Part shown: piece after piece, positions 33,790 through 42,244 of the stretch
Numbering within the stretch: position 1 is the first letter of the stretch
Layout of the letters: the number at the start of each line of letters is the position of its first letter
NCBI RefSeq assembly: GCF_019204045.1
Contig: NZ_JAGSPC010000001.1
Location: 186,001 to 250,000 of the forward strand
Source of the DNA: Erythrobacter crassostreae
GTDB taxonomy: Bacteria > Pseudomonadota > Alphaproteobacteria > Sphingomonadales > Sphingomonadaceae
Length of the DNA: 64,000 nucleotides
Direction: 5' to 3'
Program-made: the position numbers and the translations under genes
Notes under the pieces: model-generated
The model's input: only the letters and a program-made list of their open reading frames with translations
What the model was told of the DNA's origin: nothing
Databases searched by the model: none

Positions 33790-34740
33790 ATGAGCGGCTT
33801 TGGCGAAACAACCACCACGGATGAGGTTCTTGCGGGCAAGGACCTGTCGGGAAAGACCGTTTTCATCACTGGTGGCAATTCCGGCTTGGGCATGGAAAGC
33901 GGCCGCGCGATGGCGGCGAAGGGCGCTCATGTTGTGCTGGCTGGCCGTAATCAGGGAAAGCTTGATGCAGCGATCTCGTCCATCAAGGCCGACACGCCAG
34001 ACGCACAGGTTGAGACGATCATCTGCGATCTCGGCTCACTCGATAGCGTGCGATCCTGCGGCAAAGAGGCAGCCGAGCGGTTCGAGAAAATCGATATCCT
34101 GCTCAACAATGCAGGCGTAATGGCATGCCCGCACACTCAGACCGCTGACGGGTTCGAAATGCAGTTCGGCACCAATCATGTCGGCCATTTTCTTCTGACT
34201 AAAGAGCTGATGCCTCTCGTTGAAAAGGGGCAGGACAAGCGCATCGTCAATCTGTCCAGTCGCGGTCACCATATCACGCCCGTCAATCTCGATGATCCGC
34301 ATTTCGAGAACCGCGAATACAATGAATGGGCCAGTTATGGTCAATCAAAGACGGCCAACATCCTGTTCACTGTCGGGCTGGAAAAGCGCTTCGCTGACAA
34401 AGGCATTCACGCATATGCCGTGCATCCGGGCGGCATCCAGACAAACCTCAGCCGCCATATGAGCGAAGAGCAAACGCAGGCGCTTCTCACACGCGTCACG
34501 GAGAGCGATCCCGACTTCTCATGGAAGACGATACCGCAAGGCGCAGCGACGCAGTGCTGGGCCGCGACTGCCGATGAGCTAGATGGGCAAGGCGGGGTTT
34601 ACTGCGAGGATTGCCATGTCGCCGAACTGGATGACACATCCACGACCAGCGGCGTGCGCAGCTACGCGCTGGATCAAGCAAGCGCAGCACGGCTGTGGTC
34701 GATGAGCGAGGAAATGGTCGGCGAAAGCTTCACCGCCTAG
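33790..34740 (+). CDS. Short-chain dehydrogenase/reductase (SDR)
   Basis: NAD(P)-dependent oxidoreductase of 316 aa. Nucleotide loop TGGNSGLG (about residue 27), LLNNAGV, NLSSRGH with the catalytic Ser, and YGQSK with the Tyr-x-x-x-Lys pair. It resembles retinol-dehydrogenase-like bacterial SDRs, with a longer C-terminal region carrying YCEDCHVAELD. The start at 33790 (MSGFGETTTTDEVL) has AGAATTACG upstream; a longer frame crosses the terminator and is excluded. Its 3' end faces the hydrolase gene 6 nt away. The substrate is unknown. Confidence 0.9.
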   Translation: MSGFGETTTTDEVLAGKDLSGKTVFITGGNSGLGMESGRAMAAKGAHVVLAGRNQGKLDAAISSIKADTPDAQVETIICDLGSLDSVRSCGKEAAERFEKIDILLNNAGVMACPHTQTADGFEMQFGTNHVGHFLLTKELMPLVEKGQDKRIVNLSSRGHHITPVNLDDPHFENREYNEWASYGQSKTANILFTVGLEKRFADKGIHAYAVHPGGIQTNLSRHMSEEQTQALLTRVTESDPDFSWKTIPQGAATQCWAATADELDGQGGVYCEDCHVAELDDTSTTSGVRSYALDQASAARLWSMSEEMVGESFTA

Positions 34741-34746
34741 CTCGCA

Positions 34747-35685
34747 TTACTCGGCGAGGAATTCTCCGAGCAGCTTTAGCGTATCCTTGGACTCCTTGGT
34801 CGGCGTTACCGCCATAAACACGTGCGGTGCTGCCTCGTATTCGTAGAGTTTTGCATCGATTCCAGCATCACGCAGCTTGCCGGTGAATGTGCGGCTGTCG
34901 ATGATGAAAAGATCATGCCGTCCGGTCCAGATGCGGGTGGGCGGTAGCTTCGCGAGGTCCTCTTTCGCGGTGTAGAGCGGACTGCATTCTGGACTTGCAA
35001 AGTCGCGGTCGCCTGCGAACATTTTCCCGCAGCTGCGCAACGTGCCGATCTTGAGCATGATGTCATGCGGCTCGACGGCTTCAATTGCAGGGTCAGCCAT
35101 GGTCAAATCGAGCCACGGCGCAAACAGAGCGAGCTTTCCGGGCTGCGGCCCGCCTGCCTTAGCGAGGCGCAAGGCTAGGCTTAGCGCCATATGGCCGCCA
35201 GCGCTGTCTCCGTTCAGCACAATGCGCGACGGATCATGGTTTGCAGCAAGTTTCGCATAGACCGCGTCTGCAAGCGCATCTTGAGACGCATAGGAGCTTT
35301 CTGGAACGACATTATAGAGCGGCAGGGTCACGCTCACGCCAAGTTGATCGACCATCGCGGCGGCAAGCGGCCAGTGCTCTTTGAACATCGGCAGGACAAA
35401 ACCGCCGCCGTGGAAATAAAGCATATGCCATTCACCCGGCCCGGATTTAGGGTGGATCGTGACCACTTCCTGATCCGCAGCCGACCAATGCTCCAGCGTG
35501 TAGCGATGCTTGAACTGGTCAGGGATCGCCGCATCTTTGGGCAGTGGGCGCGCCGCCATATAGGCTTCAAATTCCTCCGGTGTATGCGGGAAGACAGGCT
35601 TCTTCTTCGACATCAGCCATTTGACACCGCGCAGCAGCATGCTTGCCTTTGTGGTGCGCAGTTCAATCGATGTACCGGTTAGCAA
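34747..35685 (-). CDS. Alpha/beta hydrolase (hormone-sensitive lipase-like esterase)
   Basis: Carboxylester hydrolase of the HSL/acetyl-hydrolase family. Oxyanion motif FHGGGFV, nucleophile elbow GDSAGGH, and late Asp and His (GRHDLF and APHVFMAV) fit the triad. The TTG at 35685 is preferred because AAAGGGAGAG lies 5 nt upstream; alternatives are TTG 35718 and ATG 35640. No signal peptide. It lies about 45 nt downstream of the bufC-like gene on the same strand, so it may be read from the same SigF-type promoter, but no link to copper handling is known. Confidence 0.85.
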   Translation of the reverse strand: MLTGTSIELRTTKASMLLRGVKWLMSKKKPVFPHTPEEFEAYMAARPLPKDAAIPDQFKHRYTLEHWSAADQEVVTIHPKSGPGEWHMLYFHGGGFVLPMFKEHWPLAAAMVDQLGVSVTLPLYNVVPESSYASQDALADAVYAKLAANHDPSRIVLNGDSAGGHMALSLALRLAKAGGPQPGKLALFAPWLDLTMADPAIEAVEPHDIMLKIGTLRSCGKMFAGDRDFASPECSPLYTAKEDLAKLPPTRIWTGRHDLFIIDSRTFTGKLRDAGIDAKLYEYEAAPHVFMAVTPTKESKDTLKLLGEFLAE

Positions 35686-35730
35686 TGCGTCTCTCCCTTT
35701 GATGCGAAAGTGACGCAAGCCATCAAGGAG

Positions 35731-36528
35731 TCAAGCGCGTACGCCGACAATCAACCCTTCATTTAGCCACTCGCCCAGCATACCGCCCGCTTGCACGGCG
35801 GCCTGCTGGATTTTCTCGGCATCAGGGTTTTCGCCAGCGAGCAGCATGATGGCTTCGCCATAGGCCGCGCCTTTCTGCATCGCGTCAAAAGCATGCGCAG
35901 CCTCGGGCGTGACCATTTGGAACGTCGGCAGCTCGCCTTCGCGCGACACAATGCACCCTTTCGGCTGGTCAAGCAGCGAGGCAGGACGGTCGCCATCCGC
36001 TCCCTCCTCAAGTGCACTCCATAGCCCCGACAAATTGGCTTTCACCTCTCGCGCTTCGGCCCTTGGCTGAAACTCCAATTTGAGTCCCATCCAGTCTTTA
36101 TCACCGAACTCAGCTGTGGCTTCGCCGAATTCTGTCGCTCCAAAGGGCTGAATATCCGGCGCGCGTGAAACCTTCAGCATTGCCCATTCGAGCCACGCCA
36201 GTTCAGCGACTTCAGGATTGTTGGCAAATAGCTCGGCGCAGGTCGCATCAAATCCCGCTCCCGCTTCCTCAATCGTCCAGCCCGATGGCGGATGAGCAAT
36301 CGCGTGATGCGCGGAAACCTGTTTAAACGGGCCCTCGCCAACATATCGCGCCGTCCGTTCAAACGTGCTTTCAAGCGCGCCGACCAAAGCCGAGCGATAA
36401 TTGCCGCGATACACGGACATGCCGACTGTCTGCGAATTGCCCCACCCCTCTGGCAAAGGCGCACTTTCGTCCAAGACACTGCGCAGGAATGCTGCCTGCC
36501 GCTTTGCCAGAGTTTGATCGCCCATCAC
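35731..36528 (-). CDS. bufC: DUF2063 protein, BufC-type partner of the MNIO enzyme
   Basis: Partner protein that recognises the RiPP precursor and presents it to the DUF692 oxygenase. At 265 aa the N-terminal DUF2063 domain shows KRQAAFLRSVLDES, SVYRGNYRSALVGALESTFERTARYVGEGPFKQVSAHHAIAHPPSGWTIEEAG (split helices with the conserved YRGNYR) and PEVAELAWLEWAML. The C-terminal half resembles the winged-helix-like precursor-binding part. Its start overlaps the stop of the DUF692 gene by 4 nt, so the two are translated together. Function is from described MNIO-partner pairs; the exact name follows the bufferin naming and is an inference. Confidence 0.88.
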   Translation of the reverse strand: MMGDQTLAKRQAAFLRSVLDESAPLPEGWGNSQTVGMSVYRGNYRSALVGALESTFERTARYVGEGPFKQVSAHHAIAHPPSGWTIEEAGAGFDATCAELFANNPEVAELAWLEWAMLKVSRAPDIQPFGATEFGEATAEFGDKDWMGLKLEFQPRAEAREVKANLSGLWSALEEGADGDRPASLLDQPKGCIVSREGELPTFQMVTPEAAHAFDAMQKGAAYGEAIMLLAGENPDAEKIQQAAVQAGGMLGEWLNEGLIVGVRA

Positions 36529-37379
36529 GCCGGAACCATCGCCTCATTCGCGATCCCGCGCGCTCGGTCCAGCTCGGTGAGCAATTCGGGCAAAGGCGGA
36601 ATGTCCTCATCACGCTCGATCATGGTTGCGACCGGCTGCGGCAGCATCGCGATTGCTTTTGCGTAGAGATCCCAAACACCATCAACGACAGCGCGATCAT
36701 GCGTATCGATGATTACGGGGCGCTCCTTTGTGGCCGGATCGTGACCCGCAAGATGGATCTGACGCACACGGTCAAGCGGCAAGCCAGCTAGGTAATCGTC
36801 AGCCGAGAAACCGTGATTGCGCGCGCTGACATAAATGTTGTTCACATCAAGCAGCAGATAACAGCCAGTTCGGCGTGTCATCTCGCTCAGAAATTCCCAC
36901 TCGCTCATCTCGTCTTCTGGAAATGTGAGATAGCTGGAGGGGTTTTCGAACAGCATCGCCCGGCCCAGCGCATTCTGAGCATGATCAATGTTCGCGCATA
37001 CCGCCGACAACGCTTCTTCGGTTAGAGGCATGGGCAGCAAATCATGGCTGTTGTGCGCGCTTGTGCGGGTCCAGCAAAGATGGTCGGAGACCCAGAGCGG
37101 GTCGATCCGCTGCTCAAGCAATTTCAGCTTGCCGAGATGATCGCTGTCCAGTCCGCCTGCCGAACCGATAGACATTGATACACCGTGCAGGATCACGGGA
37201 TGTTTCGCCCGCACCTCTTCGAGAATACGCAGCTGCTTCCCGCCCTCGATCATGTAATTCTCGCTGATCACTTCGACAAAATCGACAGGCACGTCCGTTT
37301 CGAGGAAATCCTCGTAATGCGTGCGGCGCAGGCCAAGGCCGATACCGCCGAAAGGTGCGATTGAGTGTTGATGCTCCAT
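36525..37379 (-). CDS. bufB: DUF692 multinuclear non-haem iron oxygenase (MNIO), BufB-type
   Basis: Predicted RiPP-modifying enzyme; relatives use two or three iron ions to oxidise Cys residues (as MbnB in methanobactin, and bufferin enzymes forming thiooxazoles). At 284 aa it is a TIM barrel with iron-ligand segments VEVISENYM, LHGVSMSIGS, SDHLCW, LLDVNNIYVSARNHG, IHLAGH and the acidic DTHD plus IERD. Start ATG 37379 (MEHQHSIAPFGGIGLGLR) fits the family N-terminus. It is the first gene of a minus-strand unit with bufC, facing away from the precursor gene. A SigF-type promoter candidate lies about 120 nt upstream at 37530-37505. Confidence 0.93.
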   Translation of the reverse strand: MEHQHSIAPFGGIGLGLRRTHYEDFLETDVPVDFVEVISENYMIEGGKQLRILEEVRAKHPVILHGVSMSIGSAGGLDSDHLGKLKLLEQRIDPLWVSDHLCWTRTSAHNSHDLLPMPLTEEALSAVCANIDHAQNALGRAMLFENPSSYLTFPEDEMSEWEFLSEMTRRTGCYLLLDVNNIYVSARNHGFSADDYLAGLPLDRVRQIHLAGHDPATKERPVIIDTHDRAVVDGVWDLYAKAIAMLPQPVATMIERDEDIPPLPELLTELDRARGIANEAMVPA

Positions 37380-37504
37380 AGTTGGCCTTCATAGCAGAAC
37401 GACAGGGAAACCGAATGCGTCATCGCCGCTGTCGTTCGAAAAGCGCGCATTGTGCAGCCCGCTCGAACAAGATAGCCTCTGCTAAGCTGGCGCATATGGG
37501 AGTG

Positions 37505-37530
37505 TTCGCGAGCGATGAGCACGGCGTTAC
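37505..37530 (-). promoter_or_regulatory. SigF-type promoter for the bufB-bufC unit (GTAACG-N16-CGAA)
   Basis: On the minus strand GTAACG (37530-37525) is 16 nt from CGAA (37508-37505). It matches the GTAACC-N16-CGAA consensus reported for Caulobacter SigF except for the last base of the -35 element. Transcription would enter bufB after a leader of about 120 nt. Use by the local sigma factor is inferred. Confidence 0.6.
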
Positions 37531-37574
37531 AGGCCACGTGCACAGAGGGGAACGGCAACTTTTTTCACATCGGT

Positions 37575-37600
37575 GTAACCACAGCGCGTTGCCGGGCGAA
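37575..37600 (+). promoter_or_regulatory. SigF-type promoter for the bufferin precursor operon (GTAACC-N16-CGAA)
   Basis: GTAACC (37575-37580), a 16-nt spacer, and CGAA (37597-37600) match the reported Caulobacter SigF promoter perfectly. The start would be near 37607, about 50 nt before the precursor ATG. The gene for a SigF-like sigma factor is the third gene of the same operon, implying positive autoregulation. Confidence 0.75.
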
Positions 37601-37656
37601 TGGCATCATGTGTCGGGCAAAACGCTGGACAAACAAACACACTTTGGAGAACCCCC

Positions 37657-37938
37657 ATGAACGCCAAATCAATTGCAAACATCGCCGGCCTCGCCCTCAC
37701 TGCGGGCATCGCAGCTGGCCTCGCCACCACACCAGTTGCCGCGCAAGGCGCCAAAGAGAAATGCTACGGCGTTTCCAAAGCAGGCAAGAACGACTGCGCC
37801 GCTGGTCCGGGCACAAGCTGCGCCGGTACATCGACTAAAGATTACCAAGGCAACGCATGGACATATGTCGACAAAGGCAGCTGCGTGAAAATCAAGACGC
37901 CAAAAGGCAGTGGCTCGCTCAAACCGATCAAGCGGTAA
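37657..37938 (+). CDS. bufA: DUF2282 bufferin-type RiPP precursor
   Basis: Exported small precursor protein of 93 aa. A signal-like N-terminus ([28 protein letters not shown]) ends near residue 30. The core has four cysteines at residues 36, 47, 55 and 76, in the DUF2282 pattern [23 protein letters not shown] followed by a single Cys (KGSC). Described bufferins with this arrangement have Cys converted by MNIO enzymes and bind copper in the periplasm. Good ribosome binding site (TTGGAG). The hairpin immediately after the gene may protect the abundant precursor mRNA. The modification itself cannot be seen in sequence. Confidence 0.92.
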   Translation: MNAKSIANIAGLALTAGIAAGLATTPVAAQGAKEKCYGVSKAGKNDCAAGPGTSCAGTSTKDYQGNAWTYVDKGSCVKIKTPKGSGSLKPIKR

Positions 37939-37948
37939 TCAAACACAT

Positions 37949-37986
37949 GGCTGCGGGCCTGTCAGGCAAATACCAGGCCCGCAGCC
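37949..37986 (+). other. Long intercistronic hairpin between precursor and doxX
   Basis: GGCTGCGGGCCTG (37949-37961) pairs perfectly with CAGGCCCGCAGCC (37974-37986), a 13-bp GC-rich stem with a 12-nt loop and no U tract. A likely function is mRNA 3'-end protection or partial attenuation, so that the precursor is made in excess over doxX-sigF-nrsF. This role is inferred. Confidence 0.75.
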
Positions 37987-38007
37987 GCTGATATTCGGAG
38001 GAATACG

Positions 38008-38481
38008 ATGAGCGGACTTACAAACCTATGGCAGCGATTGACCCGCATTTTGTCGGGCACCATCGCCGAGAGCATCGCGCAGCTTCTTGCTCGCATCGCG
38101 CTGGCCGGAATTTTCTGGCGGTCATACCAAACGAAAGTCGTCGACGGCACATGGTTGCAAATCGACGAGGTCCAGTACCTCATTTTTGAGAACGAATTTT
38201 CAGGCCTGCCTATCCCGACTGATCTGGCGGTACCGATGGCAACCTATGCCGAATTCGCATTCCCGATCCTGCTGGCTTTGGGTTTGTTCACGCGCTTCTC
38301 GGCGCTCGCGCTGATGGGTATGGCGGTTGTCATTCAATTGTTCGTATTCCCGGATGCAGCACACTTCTTTGGCTGGGCTATCACGGTTCTTGCACTTGGC
38401 GCGTTCCTTGTAAGCCGCGGCGGCGGGCTGTTCTCGCTCGACGCAATCATCGGCCGTTTCACGGCAGCGAAAGACGCCTGA
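38008..38481 (+). CDS. DoxX family membrane protein
   Basis: A 157-aa membrane protein with four predicted helices: LLARIALAGIFWRSYQTKV, VPMATYAEFAFPILLALGLF, FSALALMGMAVVIQLFVFP and FGWAITVLALGAFLVSRGG. It belongs to the DoxX family, which regularly accompanies DUF2282-DUF692-DUF2063 loci (BufD/HvfD in some descriptions). The role is unknown, perhaps quinone or thiol redox linked to export. Good Shine-Dalgarno (CGGAGG). It ends 1 nt before the sigma factor gene, so the operon continues. Confidence 0.88.
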   Translation: MSGLTNLWQRLTRILSGTIAESIAQLLARIALAGIFWRSYQTKVVDGTWLQIDEVQYLIFENEFSGLPIPTDLAVPMATYAEFAFPILLALGLFTRFSALALMGMAVVIQLFVFPDAAHFFGWAITVLALGAFLVSRGGGLFSLDAIIGRFTAAKDA

Positions 38482-38482
38482 G

Positions 38483-39013
38483 ATGGTCGCCGACGAACCA
38501 ACCTTCGCCCGCCTCATGGTGTCGACACAGGACGGCGACAAAGCCGCCGGTAATGTGTTGCTCACCGAGGTCGGCGTCTGGCTGGAGCGGTACTTTCTCC
38601 GCCGGGTGCCTCCGCATCAGATCGATGATCTGGTGCAGGAGGTGCTGATATCGTTTTATACAAAGCGCGGGACATGGGATCCCTCGCGTCCGTTCCTGCC
38701 GTGGCTTGCCGCCATTGCGCGCTATCGCTGGGTCGATCACCTGCGCAAGGTTTACAAGCACGACAGTCAGGAACTGATGGAAGATGATGCGGTAGAAGAC
38801 AGCGAAGAAGAAGTCGTCCTCGCCCGCGTCAGCCTCGATCGCCTATTTGGCCAGCTTCCCGAAAAGCAGGCCGAAGTGATCGAGATGGTAAAGATTGGCG
38901 GATTGTCTGTCCGCGAAGCCGCAGAAAAGACCGGACAAAGCGAAAGCCTGGTCAAAGTGAATATCCATCGGGGTTTGAAGAAAATGGCCTCCTTGGTCGA
39001 GAAAGCTGATTGA
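38483..39013 (+). CDS. sigF: ECF sigma factor, SigF-like
   Basis: Sigma factor of 176 aa with region 2 (LTEVGVWLERYFLRRVPPHQIDDLVQEVLISFY, WLAAIARYRWVDHLRK) and region 4 (LDRLFGQLPEKQAEVIEMVKIGGLSVREAAEKTGQSESLVKVNIHRGLKKM). It resembles the SigF group whose anti-sigma is a DUF1109 membrane protein. The adjacency to doxX and to nrsF (1 nt apart) matches that. The promoter consensus GTAACC-N16-CGAA, found twice in this locus, is the known target in Caulobacter. Distinct from the EcfG sigma at 12065. Confidence 0.93.
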   Translation: MVADEPTFARLMVSTQDGDKAAGNVLLTEVGVWLERYFLRRVPPHQIDDLVQEVLISFYTKRGTWDPSRPFLPWLAAIARYRWVDHLRKVYKHDSQELMEDDAVEDSEEEVVLARVSLDRLFGQLPEKQAEVIEMVKIGGLSVREAAEKTGQSESLVKVNIHRGLKKMASLVEKAD

Positions 39014-39014
39014 A

Positions 39015-39680
39015 ATGAATAACACTTCCAACAATGCCCGGTCCCGCGCTGATCTGATTGCGGCAATGGCCGAAGACCTGACCCCGGTTCGCCGGGTAAA
39101 GCCGGTCGAAGGCATGCTGCTTATCGCGGCGGCGACGGTGCTGGCGACGGTTGGCTCTATTGCGATCCATGATTTCTGGTGGGGTCTGCTATCCGGAGAT
39201 GCCTCGGGCTATTTCCTGATCACGCATGGCCTTCTGCTGGTGGTAGGATTGGCGAGCGCGGCTGGCGTTGTTTTCAGCGCTCAGCCCCGTGTTGGCACGC
39301 GCGGTAATGCCCCTGCGTGGAGTGTGGCGATGCTCGCTATTGTTCCGGTTGCTGCCATCATCAGCATGATTTCGGCTGGCGGTGAGCATCTTCATAAAGG
39401 CATGAATGATCCGGCTGCATGGCTATGCACCAGTTCATCGCTAATCGCAGCCGTGGTTGTTGCAGGCGCATCGATCCTTTGGCTGCGCCGCGGCGCACCG
39501 GTTTCAATCGAACGGTCTGGTTGGTTGACGGGTATCGCAGCAGGCTCGCTTGGCACGCTTGCCTACGGCATCACCTGCCCTGTCGACAGCCTCTCACATG
39601 TCGGCCTTTGGCATATTGCGCCGGTTGTGATTGCGGCTGTGATCGGGCGCTTTGCCGTACCGCCTCTTATCCGCTGGTAA
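39015..39680 (+). CDS. nrsF: DUF1109 membrane anti-sigma factor, NrsF-type
   Basis: Negative regulator holding SigF at the membrane. At 221 aa it has a cytoplasmic N-terminus (LIAAMAEDLTPVRRVKP) and six helices, with two conserved cysteines at residues 138 (WLCTS) and 188 (YGITCPVD), expected to face the periplasm or membrane and to sense metal or oxidant. In Caulobacter two such Cys residues are needed to respond to chromate and cadmium. It starts 1 nt after the sigF stop. Its 3' end overlaps the convergent gene by 14 nt. Confidence 0.92.
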   Translation: MNNTSNNARSRADLIAAMAEDLTPVRRVKPVEGMLLIAAATVLATVGSIAIHDFWWGLLSGDASGYFLITHGLLLVVGLASAAGVVFSAQPRVGTRGNAPAWSVAMLAIVPVAAIISMISAGGEHLHKGMNDPAAWLCTSSSLIAAVVVAGASILWLRRGAPVSIERSGWLTGIAAGSLGTLAYGITCPVDSLSHVGLWHIAPVVIAAVIGRFAVPPLIRW

Positions 39681-40431
39681 GAATGCTATCGGCGGCCGTT
39701 TCGCGGTCGCCGATATGCTTTTGCCGGTATTCTAAGTCAAAGAACCCAACGGTCAGCAAGAAGGCGAGGATGATCATCGCGAATTCGCCTGCATCTTCGG
39801 TGAAGGTCAGGATCGCGTGAAGCACCTTACCTTGCTCACCCCAGACGACGAGCAAGTCGACAACCACGCCGAATAAAGCTGCGCCGAATACGCAAGCGGC
39901 CAAAGCCAGATTGAAAGCCAGTGCCCGCCCTGTGATCGACCGAACTGCAAGCGCCAAAGAGGCGAGCCAGAACACGCCAACTCCGACCATCAGGGATGCT
40001 TCTGCCAGATGCGAAGGCTCGACCGGGAGCGCTGATATCTGCGGAAAGAGCGGCCCGGCCGCCAGACCAAACGTCTCATGCAGTTCGATCCAATTGTCGA
40101 GCGTCAGCCAAACAAACAGAATGGCATGGGCGAGATAGACTATCGCCCGCTCCCGTCGCCATAACAGAAACATCATCACCGCAATCGCAGCCGTGAGCGC
40201 GTACTCAAGATATTCGCCAAATGACCGGTCAGAGGCGAGGTAAAACTGCACGGGCAGCTCTGCATTGGTAAGCGAGCCATAATGCGCCGCTACATCAAGA
40301 CCGATCAAAACACCGGCATATGGCAAGAGAAAGAACGCCGCGCGCAGCGTAGCTTTTGACATCGCAATTTCAGCCAAAAATCGGGCTGATTTTCGCAATT
40401 CGATCAATTTGGTTTTCACTGACTGCATAGA
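39667..40431 (-). CDS. Hypothetical integral membrane protein
   Basis: Unrecognised protein with about seven membrane segments, including [61 protein letters not shown] and [17 protein letters not shown]. About 254 aa with ATG 40431 ([13 protein letters not shown]). A longer form from 40491 exists and overlaps ispG's early region; a start at 40362 ([10 protein letters not shown]) is also possible. Histidines and acidic residues in the helices ([11 protein letters not shown]) are noteworthy. It overlaps the nrsF 3' end by 14 nt. No function is proposed. Confidence 0.6.
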   Translation of the reverse strand, partial: SMQSVKTKLIELRKSARFLAEIAMSKATLRAAFFLLPYAGVLIGLDVAAHYGSLTNAELPVQFYLASDRSFGEYLEYALTAAIAVMMFLLWRRERAIVYLAHAILFVWLTLDNWIELHETFGLAAGPLFPQISALPVEPSHLAEASLMVGVGVFWLASLALAVRSITGRALAFNLALAACVFGAALFGVVVDLLVVWGEQGKVLHAILTFTEDAGEFAMIILAFLLTVGFFDLEYRQKHIGDRETAADSILTSG

Positions 40432-40577
40432 CTGGGTGCCATTGCGGTCTTCGACGTGCTCCACCAATCCAATTCCAGAGCCGTCTCGCAATGCGACAGG
40501 TGATGGCCGGATTGCTACCTCCTGCGCGCAAACGAAGATCGACGCTTGTTATTGCCGCTTCATCTTTAGGTGACTAT

Positions 40578-41729
40578 ATGGCGTGCATGTCTTCAGTACG
40601 GCCCTGGCGCGATATCGAGAGGCGGCAATGCCGCCAGATTATGGTTGGTAATGTACCGGTGGGCGGCGACGCGCCGATCACCGTCCAAACCATGACCAAC
40701 ACCCCCACAGAGGACGCGGCGGCAACGATCGATCAGATCCGCCGGTGCGAAGAGGTGGGCTGTGACATTATCCGCGTATCCTGCCCAACAGAAGAGGCAA
40801 CGGCGGCATTCCCGCTGATCACACGCGCATCGAACATTCCAATCGTTGCCGACATCCATTTCCACTACAAGCGCGCATTGGAAGCCGCCGATGGCGGCGC
40901 GGCGTGTCTCCGCATCAATCCAGGCAATATCGGATCATCCAAGAAAGTTGCCGAGGTCGTGCGCGCGGCGAAGGCCAATAGCTGCGCCATCCGTATCGGT
41001 GTGAACGCGGGCAGCCTTGAGAAAGACCTGCTGGAAAAATACGGTGAACCCTGCCCCGAAGCGCTGATCGAAAGCGCGCTTGATCATATCAAGCTGCTGC
41101 AGGATCACGATTTTCATGAATTTAAAGTGGCGGTGAAAGCCAGCGACGTGTTCCTCGCGGTGGCCGCCTATCATGGCCTCGCCGAAACGGTTGATTGTCC
41201 GCTGCACCTGGGCATTACAGAGGCTGGCGGCTTGATCGGCGGCACCGTCAAATCCTCCATCGGCATGGGTTCGCTTTTGTGGGCCGGTATCGGCGACACA
41301 ATCCGCGTGTCCCTTTCCGCCGAGCCGGAAGAGGAAGTGAAAGTCGGGTATGAGATGCTGAAAGCGCTCGGCCTGCGCACACGCGGCGTTCGCGTCGTGT
41401 CCTGCCCCAGCTGTTCGCGTCAGGGTTTTGACGTAATCCGCACCGTCGAAACGCTCGAAAAACGGCTTGAGCATATCAAGACCCCGATGAGCCTCTCGGT
41501 GCTCGGCTGCGTGGTCAATGGCCCCGGCGAAGCGCGCGAAACCGATATCGGCCTGACCGGCGGCGGCTCTGGCAAGCACATGGTCTACTTGTCCGGCATG
41601 AAAGCGCACACGATCGAGGATGAGGATATGCTCGACCACATCGTGAAACTGGTTGAGGACAAAGCGGCCAAGATTGATGCAGGCGAAGAAACAGCTTTCG
41701 ATCCGCACGCGGTAGAAGCGGCCGAATGA
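40578..41729 (+). CDS. ispG: 4-hydroxy-3-methylbut-2-enyl-diphosphate synthase IspG
   Basis: [4Fe-4S] enzyme of the MEP pathway that converts MEcPP to HMBPP, supplying isoprenoids (quinones, carotenoids). The start at 40578 follows AGGTGA by 4 nt; ATG 40587 is an alternative. Motifs: [24 protein letters not shown], the TIM-barrel segments LRINPGNIG and LGITEAGG, and the C-terminal cluster-binding cysteines in [11 protein letters not shown] and [22 protein letters not shown]. At about 383 aa it is typical of the two-domain bacterial form. It is coupled to the following thioredoxin-like gene by ATGA. Flavodoxin or ferredoxin is the likely reductant. Confidence 0.96.
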   Translation: MACMSSVRPWRDIERRQCRQIMVGNVPVGGDAPITVQTMTNTPTEDAAATIDQIRRCEEVGCDIIRVSCPTEEATAAFPLITRASNIPIVADIHFHYKRALEAADGGAACLRINPGNIGSSKKVAEVVRAAKANSCAIRIGVNAGSLEKDLLEKYGEPCPEALIESALDHIKLLQDHDFHEFKVAVKASDVFLAVAAYHGLAETVDCPLHLGITEAGGLIGGTVKSSIGMGSLLWAGIGDTIRVSLSAEPEEEVKVGYEMLKALGLRTRGVRVVSCPSCSRQGFDVIRTVETLEKRLEHIKTPMSLSVLGCVVNGPGEARETDIGLTGGGSGKHMVYLSGMKAHTIEDEDMLDHIVKLVEDKAAKIDAGEETAFDPHAVEAAE

Positions 41730-42244
41730 TCCGATATTTTCTGGCGTTTTTAGCGGGCATTGCGGTTACCGCTGCGGCTGGCGGTGCGGGTTGGTATTAT
41801 TATAAAAGCCCTGCGCATCACGATTATCCCGAAGCAGAATCCTATCTCGTGTCTGACGATGCCGAGGCAGATGTTGACGCCGCGCTTGTCCGCGCCGCCG
41901 AGGCGGACAAACGCGTCCTTCTCGTTATGGGCGCAAACTGGTGCCACGATAGCCGCGCGCTCGCCGGATGGCTTGAAAGCGAGCGGATTGCAGGACTTGT
42001 CGCCGAGAAGTACGAGCTCGTGTTTGTGAATGTGGGAATGCCCCAGCGCGGAGACGGGCACAATCTGGGCATTGCGCAGCGGTTTGGCGTCGAAGACCTA
42101 CCCGGCACACCCAATCTGCTGGTGCTGACCGCTGACGGCGAATTGGTGAACAGCGATACGGCAACGACATGGCGCGATGCATCGACACGCAGCGAAGACG
42201 CGATCTTCGATGAGCTTGAAATGCTGGCTCGAACGGACGCATGA
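41726..42244 (+). CDS. Membrane-anchored thioredoxin-like protein with CxxS site
   Basis: A 172-aa protein with an N-terminal signal anchor ([23 protein letters not shown]) and an extracytoplasmic thioredoxin fold (about 45-165). The active-site motif is WCHDS: a single Cys where thioredoxins have CxxC, and Ser at the resolving position, so it is a monothiol variant. Later [16 protein letters not shown] supplies the cis-Pro region. The start overlaps ispG and the stop overlaps the next gene, so it belongs to the ispG-HDAC operon. The client is unknown. Confidence 0.8.
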   Translation: MIRYFLAFLAGIAVTAAAGGAGWYYYKSPAHHDYPEAESYLVSDDAEADVDAALVRAAEADKRVLLVMGANWCHDSRALAGWLESERIAGLVAEKYELVFVNVGMPQRGDGHNLGIAQRFGVEDLPGTPNLLVLTADGELVNSDTATTWRDASTRSEDAIFDELEMLARTDA

